This document shows, in pieces, positions 55,792 to 64,000 of a stretch of 64,000 nt of DNA. This DNA comes from Colwellia sp. M166 (GTDB taxonomy: Bacteria; Pseudomonadota; Gammaproteobacteria; Enterobacterales; Alteromonadaceae): contig NZ_CP040755.1 of assembly GCF_024585285.1 (NCBI RefSeq), positions 2,108,001 through 2,172,000 of the forward strand. Direction: 5' to 3'. The notes beneath the pieces were generated by a model that was not told the origin of the DNA, searched no databases, and saw nothing but the letters and a program-made list of their open reading frames with translations. Every line of letters begins with the position of its first letter. Positions within the stretch are counted from its first letter, which is position 1. The position numbers and the translations under genes are program-made.

Positions 55792-56490
55792 CTACTTACT
55801 GGTCTTGCGGTTAGGTTTTCTTTTAGGCTTAGCTGCTGGTTGCTCAGCTTGTAATGGCATTTTGCCAATTACTTCACCTTTAAAGATCCATACTTTGATA
55901 CCGATAACACCGTAAGTGGTATCAGCACGCGCAATTGAGTAATCAATGTCAGCACGTAAAGTGTGTAGTGGAACACGACCTTCACGATACCATTCAGCAC
56001 GAGCAATATCTGCACCACCAAGACGACCACTTACTTGTACTTTAATACCTTTTGCGCCTAGACGCATAGCATTTTGTACAGCACGTTTCATCGCACGACG
56101 GAACATTACACGACGCTCTAATTGACTAGCAATGCTGTCAGCAACAAGCTGCGAATCCATTTCTGGTTTACGCACTTCAGCAATGTTGATTTGAGCAGGA
56201 ACACCAGCAATTTTAGAAACCGCTAAACGTAATTTTTCTACATCTTCGCCTTTTTTACCGATTACAACACCCGGACGAGCCGTGTGAATTGTAACGCGGA
56301 TAGATTTAGCTGGACGTTCAATTACGATTTTTGATAATGAAGCACGCTTAAGCTTTTCAGTTAAATATTCACGAACCAAATGGTCACCGTGTAAATTAGC
56401 TGCGAAATCTTTAGTACTTGCAAACCAAGTAGACGCGAAAGGTTTCGTGATACCTAGGCGTATACCATTTGGATGGACTTTTTGACCCAT
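55792..56490 (-). CDS. rpsC: 30S ribosomal protein S3
   Basis: 232 residues. It begins [18 protein letters not shown]. The KH domain has [16 protein letters not shown], and [20 protein letters not shown] marks the C-terminal domain. It forms the mRNA entry tunnel with S4 and S5. The tail is Lys/Pro-rich. Confidence 0.99.
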   Translation of the reverse strand: MGQKVHPNGIRLGITKPFASTWFASTKDFAANLHGDHLVREYLTEKLKRASLSKIVIERPAKSIRVTIHTARPGVVIGKKGEDVEKLRLAVSKIAGVPAQINIAEVRKPEMDSQLVADSIASQLERRVMFRRAMKRAVQNAMRLGAKGIKVQVSGRLGGADIARAEWYREGRVPLHTLRADIDYSIARADTTYGVIGIKVWIFKGEVIGKMPLQAEQPAAKPKRKPNRKTSK

Positions 56491-56501
56491 TCTAATATCT
56501 C

Positions 56502-56834
56502 CTAGCTATCAGATACAATCACAGTAATGTGACTTGTACGCTTAAGGATACGATCCGCGCGACCTTTCGCACGAGGCTTAATACGTTTCATTGTTGGACC
56601 ATCGTCAACCATAATAGTTTTTACGATAAGTTCGTCAATGTCTGCACCTTCATTGTGTTCTGCGTTAGCAATCGCTGAATCAAGTACTTTTTTAACCAAA
56701 ACAGCAGCAGATTTATTGCTGAATGTTAAGATTTCAAGTGCTTTTTCAACGTGTAAGCCGCGGATTTGATCCACAACTAAACGTGCTTTTTGCGCTGAAC
56801 CACGGGCAAATTTATGTTTAGCAATAGCTTCCAT
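56502..56834 (-). CDS. rplV: 50S ribosomal protein L22
   Basis: 110 residues, same length as Escherichia coli L22. It begins [18 protein letters not shown]. The tunnel hairpin near [17 protein letters not shown] is intact, with no macrolide-resistance-type deletion apparent. Confidence 0.99.
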   Translation of the reverse strand: MEAIAKHKFARGSAQKARLVVDQIRGLHVEKALEILTFSNKSAAVLVKKVLDSAIANAEHNEGADIDELIVKTIMVDDGPTMKRIKPRAKGRADRILKRTSHITVIVSDS

Positions 56835-56844
56835 CTAATTTCCC

Positions 56845-57120
56845 CTATCTCTTCGCTTTCTTATCCGCGACATGGCCACGGTAAGTACGAGTTGGTGCAA
56901 ATTCACCTAATTTATGACCGATCATTTCATCAGTTACAAATACAGGTACGTGTTGACGGCCATTATGGACGGCAATGGTCAATCCGATCATGTTTGGTAT
57001 GATCATTGAACGACGGGACCAAGTTTTAATTGGCTTTTTATTCCCGCTTTCCACCGCTGTCTCTACCTTCGTCAACAAGTGTAGGTCTATAAATGGACCT
57101 TTCTTGAGAGAACGTGGCAT
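56845..57120 (-). CDS. rpsS: 30S ribosomal protein S19
   Basis: 91 residues. [20 protein letters not shown] at the start and [16 protein letters not shown] near the end identify S19, which sits on the head of the small subunit beside S13. Confidence 0.99.
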   Translation of the reverse strand: MPRSLKKGPFIDLHLLTKVETAVESGNKKPIKTWSRRSMIIPNMIGLTIAVHNGRQHVPVFVTDEMIGHKLGEFAPTRTYRGHVADKKAKR

Positions 57121-57148
57121 GGTGATTCCTCTTTAATTAAAAGTACTA

Positions 57149-57973
57149 TTACTTAGTACGACGACGTACGATAAATTTATCGGTACGCTTGTTAGAACGA
57201 GTCTTGTAACCCTTAGTTGGTACACCCCAAGGTGATACCGGATGACGACCGCCTGATGTTTTACCTTCACCACCACCGTGTGGATGGTCAACTGGGTTCA
57301 TGGCAACACCACGAACAGTTGGGCGAACACCGCGCCATCTTGAAGCACCAGCTTTACCCAAAGAGCGAAGCATGTGTTCAGAATTGCCGATTTCACCTAA
57401 AGTAGCACGACAGTCAGACTCAATTTTACGCATTTCACCAGAGCGAAGACGTAAAGTGACATATGCACCGTCTTTAGCAACTAACTGAGCGTAAGTACCA
57501 GCAGCACGTGCAATTTGAGCACCTTTACCTGGCTTAAGTTCGATTGCATGCACAACACTACCTAATGGTGTGTTGCGTAATGGCATTGTATTACCTACTT
57601 TGATAGGAGCATCAACACCTGACTGGATTGAATCTCCAGCGCTTAAGCCTTTAGGGGCTAAGATGTAACGACGTTCACCATCTGCATATAATACAAGTGC
57701 AATGTTAGCAGAACGGTTTGGATCATATTCCAAACGTTCAACTTTTGCAGGGATACCATCTTTATTACGTTTAAAGTCAACCATACGATAATGTTGCTTG
57801 TGTCCACCACCAATGTGACGAACCGTAATGCGACCATTATTGTTACGACCGCCAGACTTAGACTTAGTGTCTAACAATGGTGCGTAAGGCTTACCTTTAT
57901 GCAACTCCGTGTTTACCACTTTAACTACGTGGCGACGACCCGGAGAAGTAGGTTTACATTTAACTATAGCCAT
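57149..57973 (-). CDS. rplB: 50S ribosomal protein L2
   Basis: 274 residues. It begins [20 protein letters not shown]. The C-terminal block [19 protein letters not shown] includes the His important for peptidyl-transferase function. Universally conserved, adjacent to rpsS. Confidence 0.99.
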   Translation of the reverse strand: MAIVKCKPTSPGRRHVVKVVNTELHKGKPYAPLLDTKSKSGGRNNNGRITVRHIGGGHKQHYRMVDFKRNKDGIPAKVERLEYDPNRSANIALVLYADGERRYILAPKGLSAGDSIQSGVDAPIKVGNTMPLRNTPLGSVVHAIELKPGKGAQIARAAGTYAQLVAKDGAYVTLRLRSGEMRKIESDCRATLGEIGNSEHMLRSLGKAGASRWRGVRPTVRGVAMNPVDHPHGGGEGKTSGGRHPVSPWGVPTKGYKTRSNKRTDKFIVRRRTK

Positions 57974-57985
57974 TTTCGTAAACTC

Positions 57986-58288
57986 CTATGATTCCGCGCC
58001 GACGAAGTCGATGTCGCTGCCTTCAGCAAGAGTAACGTATGCTTTTTTCCAGTCGCTTCTGCGACCAAAACGAGCACCAGTACGTTTCACTTTACCTTTA
58101 ACATTTAATGTGCGAACACCGTCAACTGAAACTTCGAAAAGTTTCTCAACAGCAGCTTTGATTTCAGCTTTAGTAGCAGTAGTAACAACTTTGAAAACAA
58201 CCGTGTTGTTTGCTTCAGCGGCCATTGTGCTTTTCTCAGAAATGTTTGGTGCTAAAAGCACTTTCAGTAAACGTTCTTCGTTTATCAT
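57986..58288 (-). CDS. rplW: 50S ribosomal protein L23
   Basis: 100 residues, same length as Escherichia coli L23. It begins [20 protein letters not shown] and is the docking site for trigger factor and the signal recognition particle. It overlaps the end of rplD by 4 bases. Confidence 0.99.
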   Translation of the reverse strand: MINEERLLKVLLAPNISEKSTMAAEANNTVVFKVVTTATKAEIKAAVEKLFEVSVDGVRTLNVKGKVKRTGARFGRRSDWKKAYVTLAEGSDIDFVGAES

Positions 58289-58890
58289 CCTAACATCTCC
58301 TCAAGTTGTTTAACTGCAGACGCAGTCATCAAAACTTTTTCGAAACCAACCAAACTAACTGGGTCAATACCGTCTACGTCACGAACGTCAACTTTATACA
58401 AGTTACGCGCTGACAAGAACAAGTTCTCATCAAGTTCTGGAGTAACGATTAATACGTCTTTTAACTCCAAACCGTTTAGTTTAGCTACTAATTCTTTAGT
58501 TTTTGGTGTTTCAACTGTAAAATTTTCTACCACAACTAAGCGTTCTTGACGAACTAACTCAGAAAGGATGCTTTTAATCGCACCACGGTACATTTTACGG
58601 TTAACTTTTTGGCTGTGATCTTGTGGCTTAGCAGCGAATGTTACGCCACCTGTACGCCAGATTGGACCACGACTAGTACCAGCACGTGCACGGCCAGTAC
58701 CTTTTTGACGCCATGGTTTTGCGCCACCGCCACTAACTTCTGAACGAGTTTTTTGAGCACGAGTACCTGCACGAGCACCTGCTGCATAAGCAACTACTAC
58801 TTGGTGTACAAGAGCTTCATTAAACTCAAGTCCAAAAGTTGTTTCAGAAACTTCAAGAGCGCCTGAAGCGTCTTTTAATGCTAATTCCAT
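58285..58890 (-). CDS. rplD: 50S ribosomal protein L4
   Basis: 201 residues from the second of two adjacent ATG codons (58890), giving [20 protein letters not shown], the Escherichia coli start. It contains [19 protein letters not shown], the tunnel loop. L4 represses the S10 operon in Escherichia coli through the rpsJ leader. Confidence 0.98.
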   Translation of the reverse strand: MELALKDASGALEVSETTFGLEFNEALVHQVVVAYAAGARAGTRAQKTRSEVSGGGAKPWRQKGTGRARAGTSRGPIWRTGGVTFAAKPQDHSQKVNRKMYRGAIKSILSELVRQERLVVVENFTVETPKTKELVAKLNGLELKDVLIVTPELDENLFLSARNLYKVDVRDVDGIDPVSLVGFEKVLMTASAVKQLEEMLG

Positions 58891-58905
58891 CACAAATCTC
58901 CTGGA

Positions 58906-59544
58906 CTAGGCTTTAACAGCTGGTTTGATGATTACGCTACCGTTGATTGCACCCGGAACCGCACCTTTAATAAGGAGCAAGTTACGTTCTGCATCAACAC
59001 GAACCAATTCAAGGTTTTGCGTAGTTACTTTCGCAGCACCCATATGACCAGACATTTTTTTACCTTTAAAAACACGACCTGGTGTTTGACACATACCTAT
59101 CGAACCGTTTGAACGGTGAGATAGTGAGTTACCATGAGTTGCATCTTGCATTGAAAAATTCCAACGCTTAATACCACCTTGGAAACCTTTACCTTTTGAG
59201 GTGCCAGTAACATCCACTAATTTCGTGTCATTGAATAGCTCAACAGTGATTTCACTGCCAGCTTCAAGACCTTCGCCTTCATTTGCATTTAAACGGAATT
59301 CCCACAGGCCACGGCCTGCTTCGATACCAGCTTTTGCAAAATGTCCGGCTGTTGGTTTGTTAGTACGATTAGCTTTTTTGCTACCCGTAGTAACTTGAAG
59401 CGCTGAATAACCATCATTGTCAACAGTTTTAACCTGAGCAATACGGTTCGCTTCAACTTCAAGGACTGTAACAGGAGTAGAAACACCATCTTCAGAGAAG
59501 ATGCGAGTCATACCCAATTTACGTCCAACTAGACCTATAGTCAT
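58906..59544 (-). CDS. rplC: 50S ribosomal protein L3
   Basis: 212 residues from ATG 59544, preceded by TAGGAG. The open frame extends 17 codons upstream into rpsJ but homologues start [16 protein letters not shown] as here. The family block [20 protein letters not shown] is present; the Gln in it is methylated in many bacteria. Confidence 0.98.
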   Translation of the reverse strand: MTIGLVGRKLGMTRIFSEDGVSTPVTVLEVEANRIAQVKTVDNDGYSALQVTTGSKKANRTNKPTAGHFAKAGIEAGRGLWEFRLNANEGEGLEAGSEITVELFNDTKLVDVTGTSKGKGFQGGIKRWNFSMQDATHGNSLSHRSNGSIGMCQTPGRVFKGKKMSGHMGAAKVTTQNLELVRVDAERNLLLIKGAVPGAINGSVIIKPAVKA

Positions 59545-59557
59545 GTTAAAACTCCTA

Positions 59558-60048
<491 letters not shown>

Positions 60049-60076
60049 ATTATACAGAGACAGACGATAATTTCAA
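60049..60076 (-). promoter_or_regulatory. S10-operon sigma-70 promoter
   Basis: On the minus strand TTGAAA (60071-60076) and TATAAT (60049-60054) are separated by 16 bases, followed by the GC-rich ACCGC discriminator of stable-RNA and ribosomal-protein promoters. Confidence 0.75.
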
Positions 60077-60333
60077 CTATTTTTGTAAAACAGCTAGGAT
60101 AGTAAATAGTTATCACTGCAACTTATCAATATTGAGTCTACGATGGCGTGCCTGATCTTTTTATTAAATGATAATTCGTCTTACCTATATATAAGCAAAG
60201 CAAGTTAATTCTGCTTGGTAACTTATGATCCGAGTAAAAGCTAATTTTACCTAAAGATTATATTTTTCACCCTAGTTTAGCGATAATTAGTAAACTTCAA
60301 TAATTTTTTATGTCGATTTTAGTTAAGTAATGA

Positions 60334-60339
60334 TATACT
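60334..60339 (+). promoter_or_regulatory. probable -10 box of the fusA promoter
   Basis: TATACT followed by CGCGCGC lies 60 bases before the fusA ATG. The discriminator is GC-rich; a -35 is not obvious (ATGTCG-like at the expected distance). The intergenic stretch 60077-60333 between the two promoters shows nothing else. Confidence 0.45.
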
Positions 60340-60398
60340 CGCGCGCAAATTTTCAACAATTCCACTTTTTTAGTGATTCAATTAAATAGAGTAAAGTA

Positions 60399-62495
60399 AT
60401 GGCAGATTTAGCTAAATACAGAAATATTGGTATCTTCGCTCACGTTGATGCTGGTAAAACAACGACAACTGAACGTATCCTTAAATTAACAGGTAAAATT
60501 CACAAAACTGGCGAAGTTCATGATGGTGAGTCTACAACTGACTTCATGGAACAAGAAGCTGAGCGCGGTATTACTATCCAATCTGCTGCTGTTACATGTG
60601 AATGGAAAAAGCACCGTTTTAACGTAATTGATACTCCTGGTCACGTTGACTTCACTGTAGAAGTTTACCGTTCACTTAAAGTACTTGATGGTGGTATTGG
60701 TGTATTCTGTGGTAGTGGTGGTGTTGAACCACAATCAGAAACTAACTGGCGTTATGCCAACGACTCTAAAGTAGCGCGTTTAATCTTCGTTAACAAATTA
60801 GACCGTTTAGGTGCTAATTTTTACCGTGTTACTGATCAAGTTAAAAAAGTATTAGGTGCTCACCCACTTATTATGACTTTACCAATTGGTGAAGAAGATG
60901 ACTTTGTAGGTGTTGTTGACGTTTTAAGCCAAAAAGCTTACGTTTGGGATGATTCAGGTCTTCCAGAAAATTACGAAATTACAGATATTCCAGCCAATAT
61001 GGTTGATGATGCTGCTATATACCGTGAGCAAATGATCGAAACTGCACTAGAAGCAGATGAAGATTTATTAATGGATTACTTAGAAGGCGAACTTACGCCT
61101 ACTGAAGAGCAAATTAAAGCTTGTATCCGTAAAGGTACACGTGAATTAATGTTCTTCCCAACTTACTGTGGTTCAGCATTTAAAAACAAAGGTATGCAGT
61201 TAGTGCTAGATGCCGTTGTTGATTACTTACCTTCACCAACAGAAGTTAATCCTCAACCATTAACTGATGAAGAAGGCGAGCCTACTGGTAAATTCGCTAT
61301 CGTTGATACTAAAGAAACCTTCAAAGCGTTAGCATTTAAAATTATGGATGACCGCTTTGGTGCGCTTACCTTTATCCGCATTTATTCTGGTACCTTAAAT
61401 AAAGGTGATACCATATTAAACTCGTTCACAGGTAAAACTGAACGTGTTGGCCGTATGGTTGAAATGCAAGCGGATGACCGTACTGAGCTTTCTTCTGCTC
61501 AAGCTGGTGATATCTTAGCTATCGTAGGTATGAAAAACGTCCAAACAGGTCACACGCTATGTGATCCTAAAGATTCATGTACATTAGAAGCGATGGTTTT
61601 CCCTGAACCAGTAATCTCTATCTCAGTAACACCTAAAGATAAAGGTGGTTCTGAGAAAATGGGTATTGCTATCGGTAAAATGGTTGCAGAAGATCCAACA
61701 TTCCAAGTGGAAACTGATATTGATTCAGGTGAAACAATTTTACGTGGTATGGGTGAACTTCACTTAGACATTAAAGTTGATATTCTTAAGCGTACATACG
61801 GTGTTGATTTAACTGTTGGTAAACCACAAGTTGCTTACCGTGAAACTATTACTCAAGAAATTGAAGATAGCTACACGCATAAGAAACAATCAGGTGGTTC
61901 TGGTCAATTTGGTAAAATTGATTACCGTATCCGTCCAGGTGAGCCAAACTCAGGTTTCACATTCACTTCTAAAGTTGTTGGTGGTAACGTACCGAAAGAA
62001 TTCTTCCCTGCTGTTGAGAAAGGTTTCAAAAGCATGATGGATACTGGTGTACTTGCTGGCTTCCCTGTACTAGATGTTGAAGTTGAACTGTTCGATGGTG
62101 GTTTCCATGCTGTCGATTCATCTGCTGTTGCCTTCGAAATCGCTGCTAAAGGCGCTTTCCGTCAGTCAATTCCAAAAGCTGGTGCTCAGTTAATCGAACC
62201 TATCATGAAAGTTGATGTGTTCACTCCTGAAGATCACGTTGGTGATGTTATTGGTGATTTAAACCGTCGTCGTGGCATGATTAAAGACCAAGAAGCTGGT
62301 GTTTCTGGTGTTCGTATTAAAGCTGACGTACCGCTTTCAGAAATGTTCGGTTACATCGGATCTTTACGTACAATGACATCAGGTCGTGGGCAATTCTCTA
62401 TGGAATTCTCTCACTACTCACCTTGTCCAAATAACGTAGCTGAAGCAGTAATTGCTGAAGTTAAAGAACGTGAAGCAGCGGCTAAAAAGAAATAG
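60399..62495 (+). CDS. fusA: elongation factor G, EF-G2-like
   Basis: A 698-residue translational GTPase catalysing translocation. G1 is [10 protein letters not shown] (near 14-23), G3 DTPGH, G4 NKLD; domains II-V follow with the domain IV-V region [18 protein letters not shown] at the end. The sequence differs from Escherichia coli FusA in the G-domain surroundings (for instance [15 protein letters not shown] in place of FVNKMDR-type context, and [18 protein letters not shown]) and it is not in the rpsL-rpsG-fusA-tuf context, so it is likely the second EF-G of marine gammaproteobacteria. It stands alone with its own terminator. Confidence 0.93.
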   Translation: MADLAKYRNIGIFAHVDAGKTTTTERILKLTGKIHKTGEVHDGESTTDFMEQEAERGITIQSAAVTCEWKKHRFNVIDTPGHVDFTVEVYRSLKVLDGGIGVFCGSGGVEPQSETNWRYANDSKVARLIFVNKLDRLGANFYRVTDQVKKVLGAHPLIMTLPIGEEDDFVGVVDVLSQKAYVWDDSGLPENYEITDIPANMVDDAAIYREQMIETALEADEDLLMDYLEGELTPTEEQIKACIRKGTRELMFFPTYCGSAFKNKGMQLVLDAVVDYLPSPTEVNPQPLTDEEGEPTGKFAIVDTKETFKALAFKIMDDRFGALTFIRIYSGTLNKGDTILNSFTGKTERVGRMVEMQADDRTELSSAQAGDILAIVGMKNVQTGHTLCDPKDSCTLEAMVFPEPVISISVTPKDKGGSEKMGIAIGKMVAEDPTFQVETDIDSGETILRGMGELHLDIKVDILKRTYGVDLTVGKPQVAYRETITQEIEDSYTHKKQSGGSGQFGKIDYRIRPGEPNSGFTFTSKVVGGNVPKEFFPAVEKGFKSMMDTGVLAGFPVLDVEVELFDGGFHAVDSSAVAFEIAAKGAFRQSIPKAGAQLIEPIMKVDVFTPEDHVGDVIGDLNRRRGMIKDQEAGVSGVRIKADVPLSEMFGYIGSLRTMTSGRGQFSMEFSHYSPCPNNVAEAVIAEVKEREAAAKKK

Positions 62496-62527
62496 TTATT
62501 TATAACCACTCTTTTTAAAGAAAGTTC

Positions 62528-62555
62528 AAAAAAGGATGCTTCGGCATCCTTTTTT
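62528..62555 (+). terminator. fusA terminator
   Basis: AAAAAAGGATGC and GCATCCTTTTTT form a perfect 12-bp stem around a TTCG tetraloop, 32 bases after the fusA stop; followed by further T's. Confidence 0.92.
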
Positions 62556-62715
62556 ATTATCTAAAACTTTCTAAATTTGTCGCATGCAAAATATAGCCAT
62601 TACTAAAGCGCGTGATAAAGTTTTAGTTAAGTACTTATGTTTTTTGAATATTTGCTAACTTTGCGCTCTTAAACCACACCTAATAAGAACAATAATTTAG
62701 CAGGTAGCTACCAAG

Positions 62716-64000
62716 ATGTTTAATTTTTTAAGCCGTTCAATAATGCGCCAATTGGTTATTACCATTTCAAGCACGGTCGCTTTTTTACTTATCATTACCT
62801 CCTTTTTCGTTTTATCTAATGTCAGTGATAATACCCGTAAACAACTTATATCTGATATAGAGAATATCGTCACAATACAATCGACAAAAGTAAAAGACTT
62901 CTTTGTTGCTAAAGGTCAAATCAATCATAGTGTATTTTCAAACCCACTGGTTATTGACTGGTTTAGTGATTACGATCTGCGATTAGCAAATATTAGCACT
63001 AACAAACCGTATCAGGACGTGACTCGCTATTTTAAATATTTTTCAGAACAAGATCCGGCGATAAAAAGTGTACTTTTTGGTAGTGAAAATACCCATGAAT
63101 ACTTTGATTTAAACGGTCGTTATGATGATGCCAAGTATTTCACCAATCAGCGTCCCCGGTGGAAACAAGGACTAAGTAAAGGAAAAATGTACGTTACCGA
63201 CCCAGCTGTAGATAATAACGACGGTTCAGTTTCGGCTGCCATAACATCTCCCTATTACTTGCCAAATGGCAAACTTCTTGGCATTGGTGACATGGATATA
63301 TTAATCACTACCATAGGTAAAGATTTACTCACCCATATTAAATATAAAAATTAAGGTGAAGCCTTCTTCGTGACAGATACCGGCAAACTCGTATTCTTCC
63401 CTGGATTTAATGACACTTTCAAACCCGGCGATACTATGGCCAGTGTCGATGACCATTTTGCTAACACATCAGACTTTGAGCAATTACAAGCTACTGTCGC
63501 ACAAAATGCAACTGGCCTTGCCCAAGTTGCCTGGCGCGGTAACAATTAGGTCATTTTTAATCAAGTTAAAAGTGAATATCCTTTGCTGAATTGGAAGTTA
63601 GGCTTCCTCGTGCCAGAACAATTGATAGCACAACCGGTTGAAGAAGCATTTAGATTTTCAATTGCCATTGTTATCGCCATTATTCTAATGATTGCCATTG
63701 TTGTATGGTTAACGGTCTTACCCTTTGTTAAACGGATAACTAGGCTGCAGAATGCCATGAAAAACATCGCTGAAGGTGATGGTGATCTAACGCAGAGAAT
63801 AGCGCCTTTAAAGAACGACGAAATCGGTAAGCTGGTAGATGAATTTAATAGCTTTATCGATTCGATTCAACAACTAGTCAGACAAACGGTCATTATTACT
63901 AAGGATGTCTCTACTTCTAGCAAAACAGCAGAAAATATTGCTAGCGAGACAGCTAATATCGTTGAAGCTCAAAAACAGAAATTGACCTTGTTGCAACTGC
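62716..64000 (+). pseudogene. methyl-accepting chemotaxis protein gene with two in-frame stops, truncated by the window
   Basis: The frame from ATG 62716 (AGGTAG upstream) encodes an N-terminal helix (about 12-34) and a CACHE-type periplasmic sensor domain, then hits TAA at 63352-63354. The same frame continues without shift through more sensor domain (AFFVTDTGKLVFFPGF), a TAG at 63547-63549, then LGFLVPEQLIAQPVEEAFRF, a second helix, the HAMP domain (LQNAMKNIAEGDGDLTQRI) and the beginning of the signalling helices at the window edge. Both stops can come from Gln codons by a single C-to-T change (CAA to TAA, CAG to TAG). As written, only a 212-residue sensor fragment would be made; the rest is probably dead. 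Confidence 0.8.

Noticed and set aside
63352..63549. Stop-codon readthrough or recoding of TAA and TAG as glutamine in the chemoreceptor gene
   Set aside because: All other genes in the window use TAA, TAG and TGA as ordinary stops, and no suppressor context is visible. Two independent C-to-T nonsense mutations explain the data more simply.

Overview
This window looks like the chromosome of a marine gammaproteobacterium of the Alteromonadales, most likely Colwelliaceae (Colwellia or Thalassotalea-like). The reasons are the AT-rich accessory DNA, Escherichia-like ribosomal operons, a yhfA-prkB pair and a complete exosortase A (XrtA/EpsH) exopolysaccharide locus. The genus is an inference from protein style; no database search was possible.

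Positions 1-39,892 form one large exopolysaccharide and exosortase A locus. It opens with the end of the TPR lipoprotein PrsT, followed by glycosyltransferases and XrtA itself (4778-6139). A minus-strand operon (9707-6136) encodes a glycosyltransferase, a membrane-anchored endonuclease/exonuclease/phosphatase-fold protein and an exported helical-repeat protein. Next come a FemAB/GNAT-like transferase, a Wzy/O-antigen-ligase protein, a formyltransferase-deacetylase pair and a GT2 enzyme. Positions 15,108-16,482 are a decayed stretch: a GNAT pseudogene and a serine-acetyltransferase pseudogene lie between two copies of the 3' end of the GT2 gene. A Wzx flippase (minus) and a six-gene plus-strand operon (18,577-25,148: PaaK-like ligase, GT4, NodB deacetylase, GT4, deacetylase-like unknown, second deacetylase) follow. 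A 1251-residue lipoprotein shares its catalytic-looking core with the exported protein at 6136-7662. The core polymer machinery is a divergent pair of transcription units: the initiating sugar transferase EpsB_2 on the minus strand, and on the plus strand Wza-like export lipoprotein, Wzz-like chain-length protein, tyrosine autokinase, beta-barrel protein and XrtA-associated ATPase. The minus-strand pair prsK-prsR (sigma-54 two-component regulators) closes the locus. No PEP-CTERM substrate protein is encoded in the window.

Positions 39,896-45,836 hold an RND efflux pump with its adaptor, a tRNA-Arg(CCG), a YhfA-type OsmC protein and phosphoribulokinase PrkB. Positions 45,934-60,076 hold the S10, spc and alpha ribosomal-protein operons in Escherichia gene order on the minus strand, including a 37-codon rpmJ. 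There is a clear terminator and a 400-bp gap between S10 and spc, and a recognisable S4-binding leader in front of rpsM, which starts with GTG. A stand-alone EF-G gene of the second (EF-G2-like) type runs divergently on the plus strand. The window ends in a methyl-accepting chemotaxis protein gene carrying two in-frame nonsense codons.

The genes between 1 and 39,892 appear to work together. EpsB_2 loads the first sugar on the lipid carrier, the GT2/GT4 enzymes extend it, and formyl-, acetyl- and deacetyl-modifying enzymes decorate it. Wzx flips it, Wzy polymerises it, Wzz/kinase set the length, and Wza plus the beta-barrel export it. XrtA would process and anchor PEP-CTERM proteins in the same matrix, under PrsK/PrsR control. 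The two exported proteins with a shared WTER/SPWM core and the divergent deacetylase-like protein are the parts least explained by known families.
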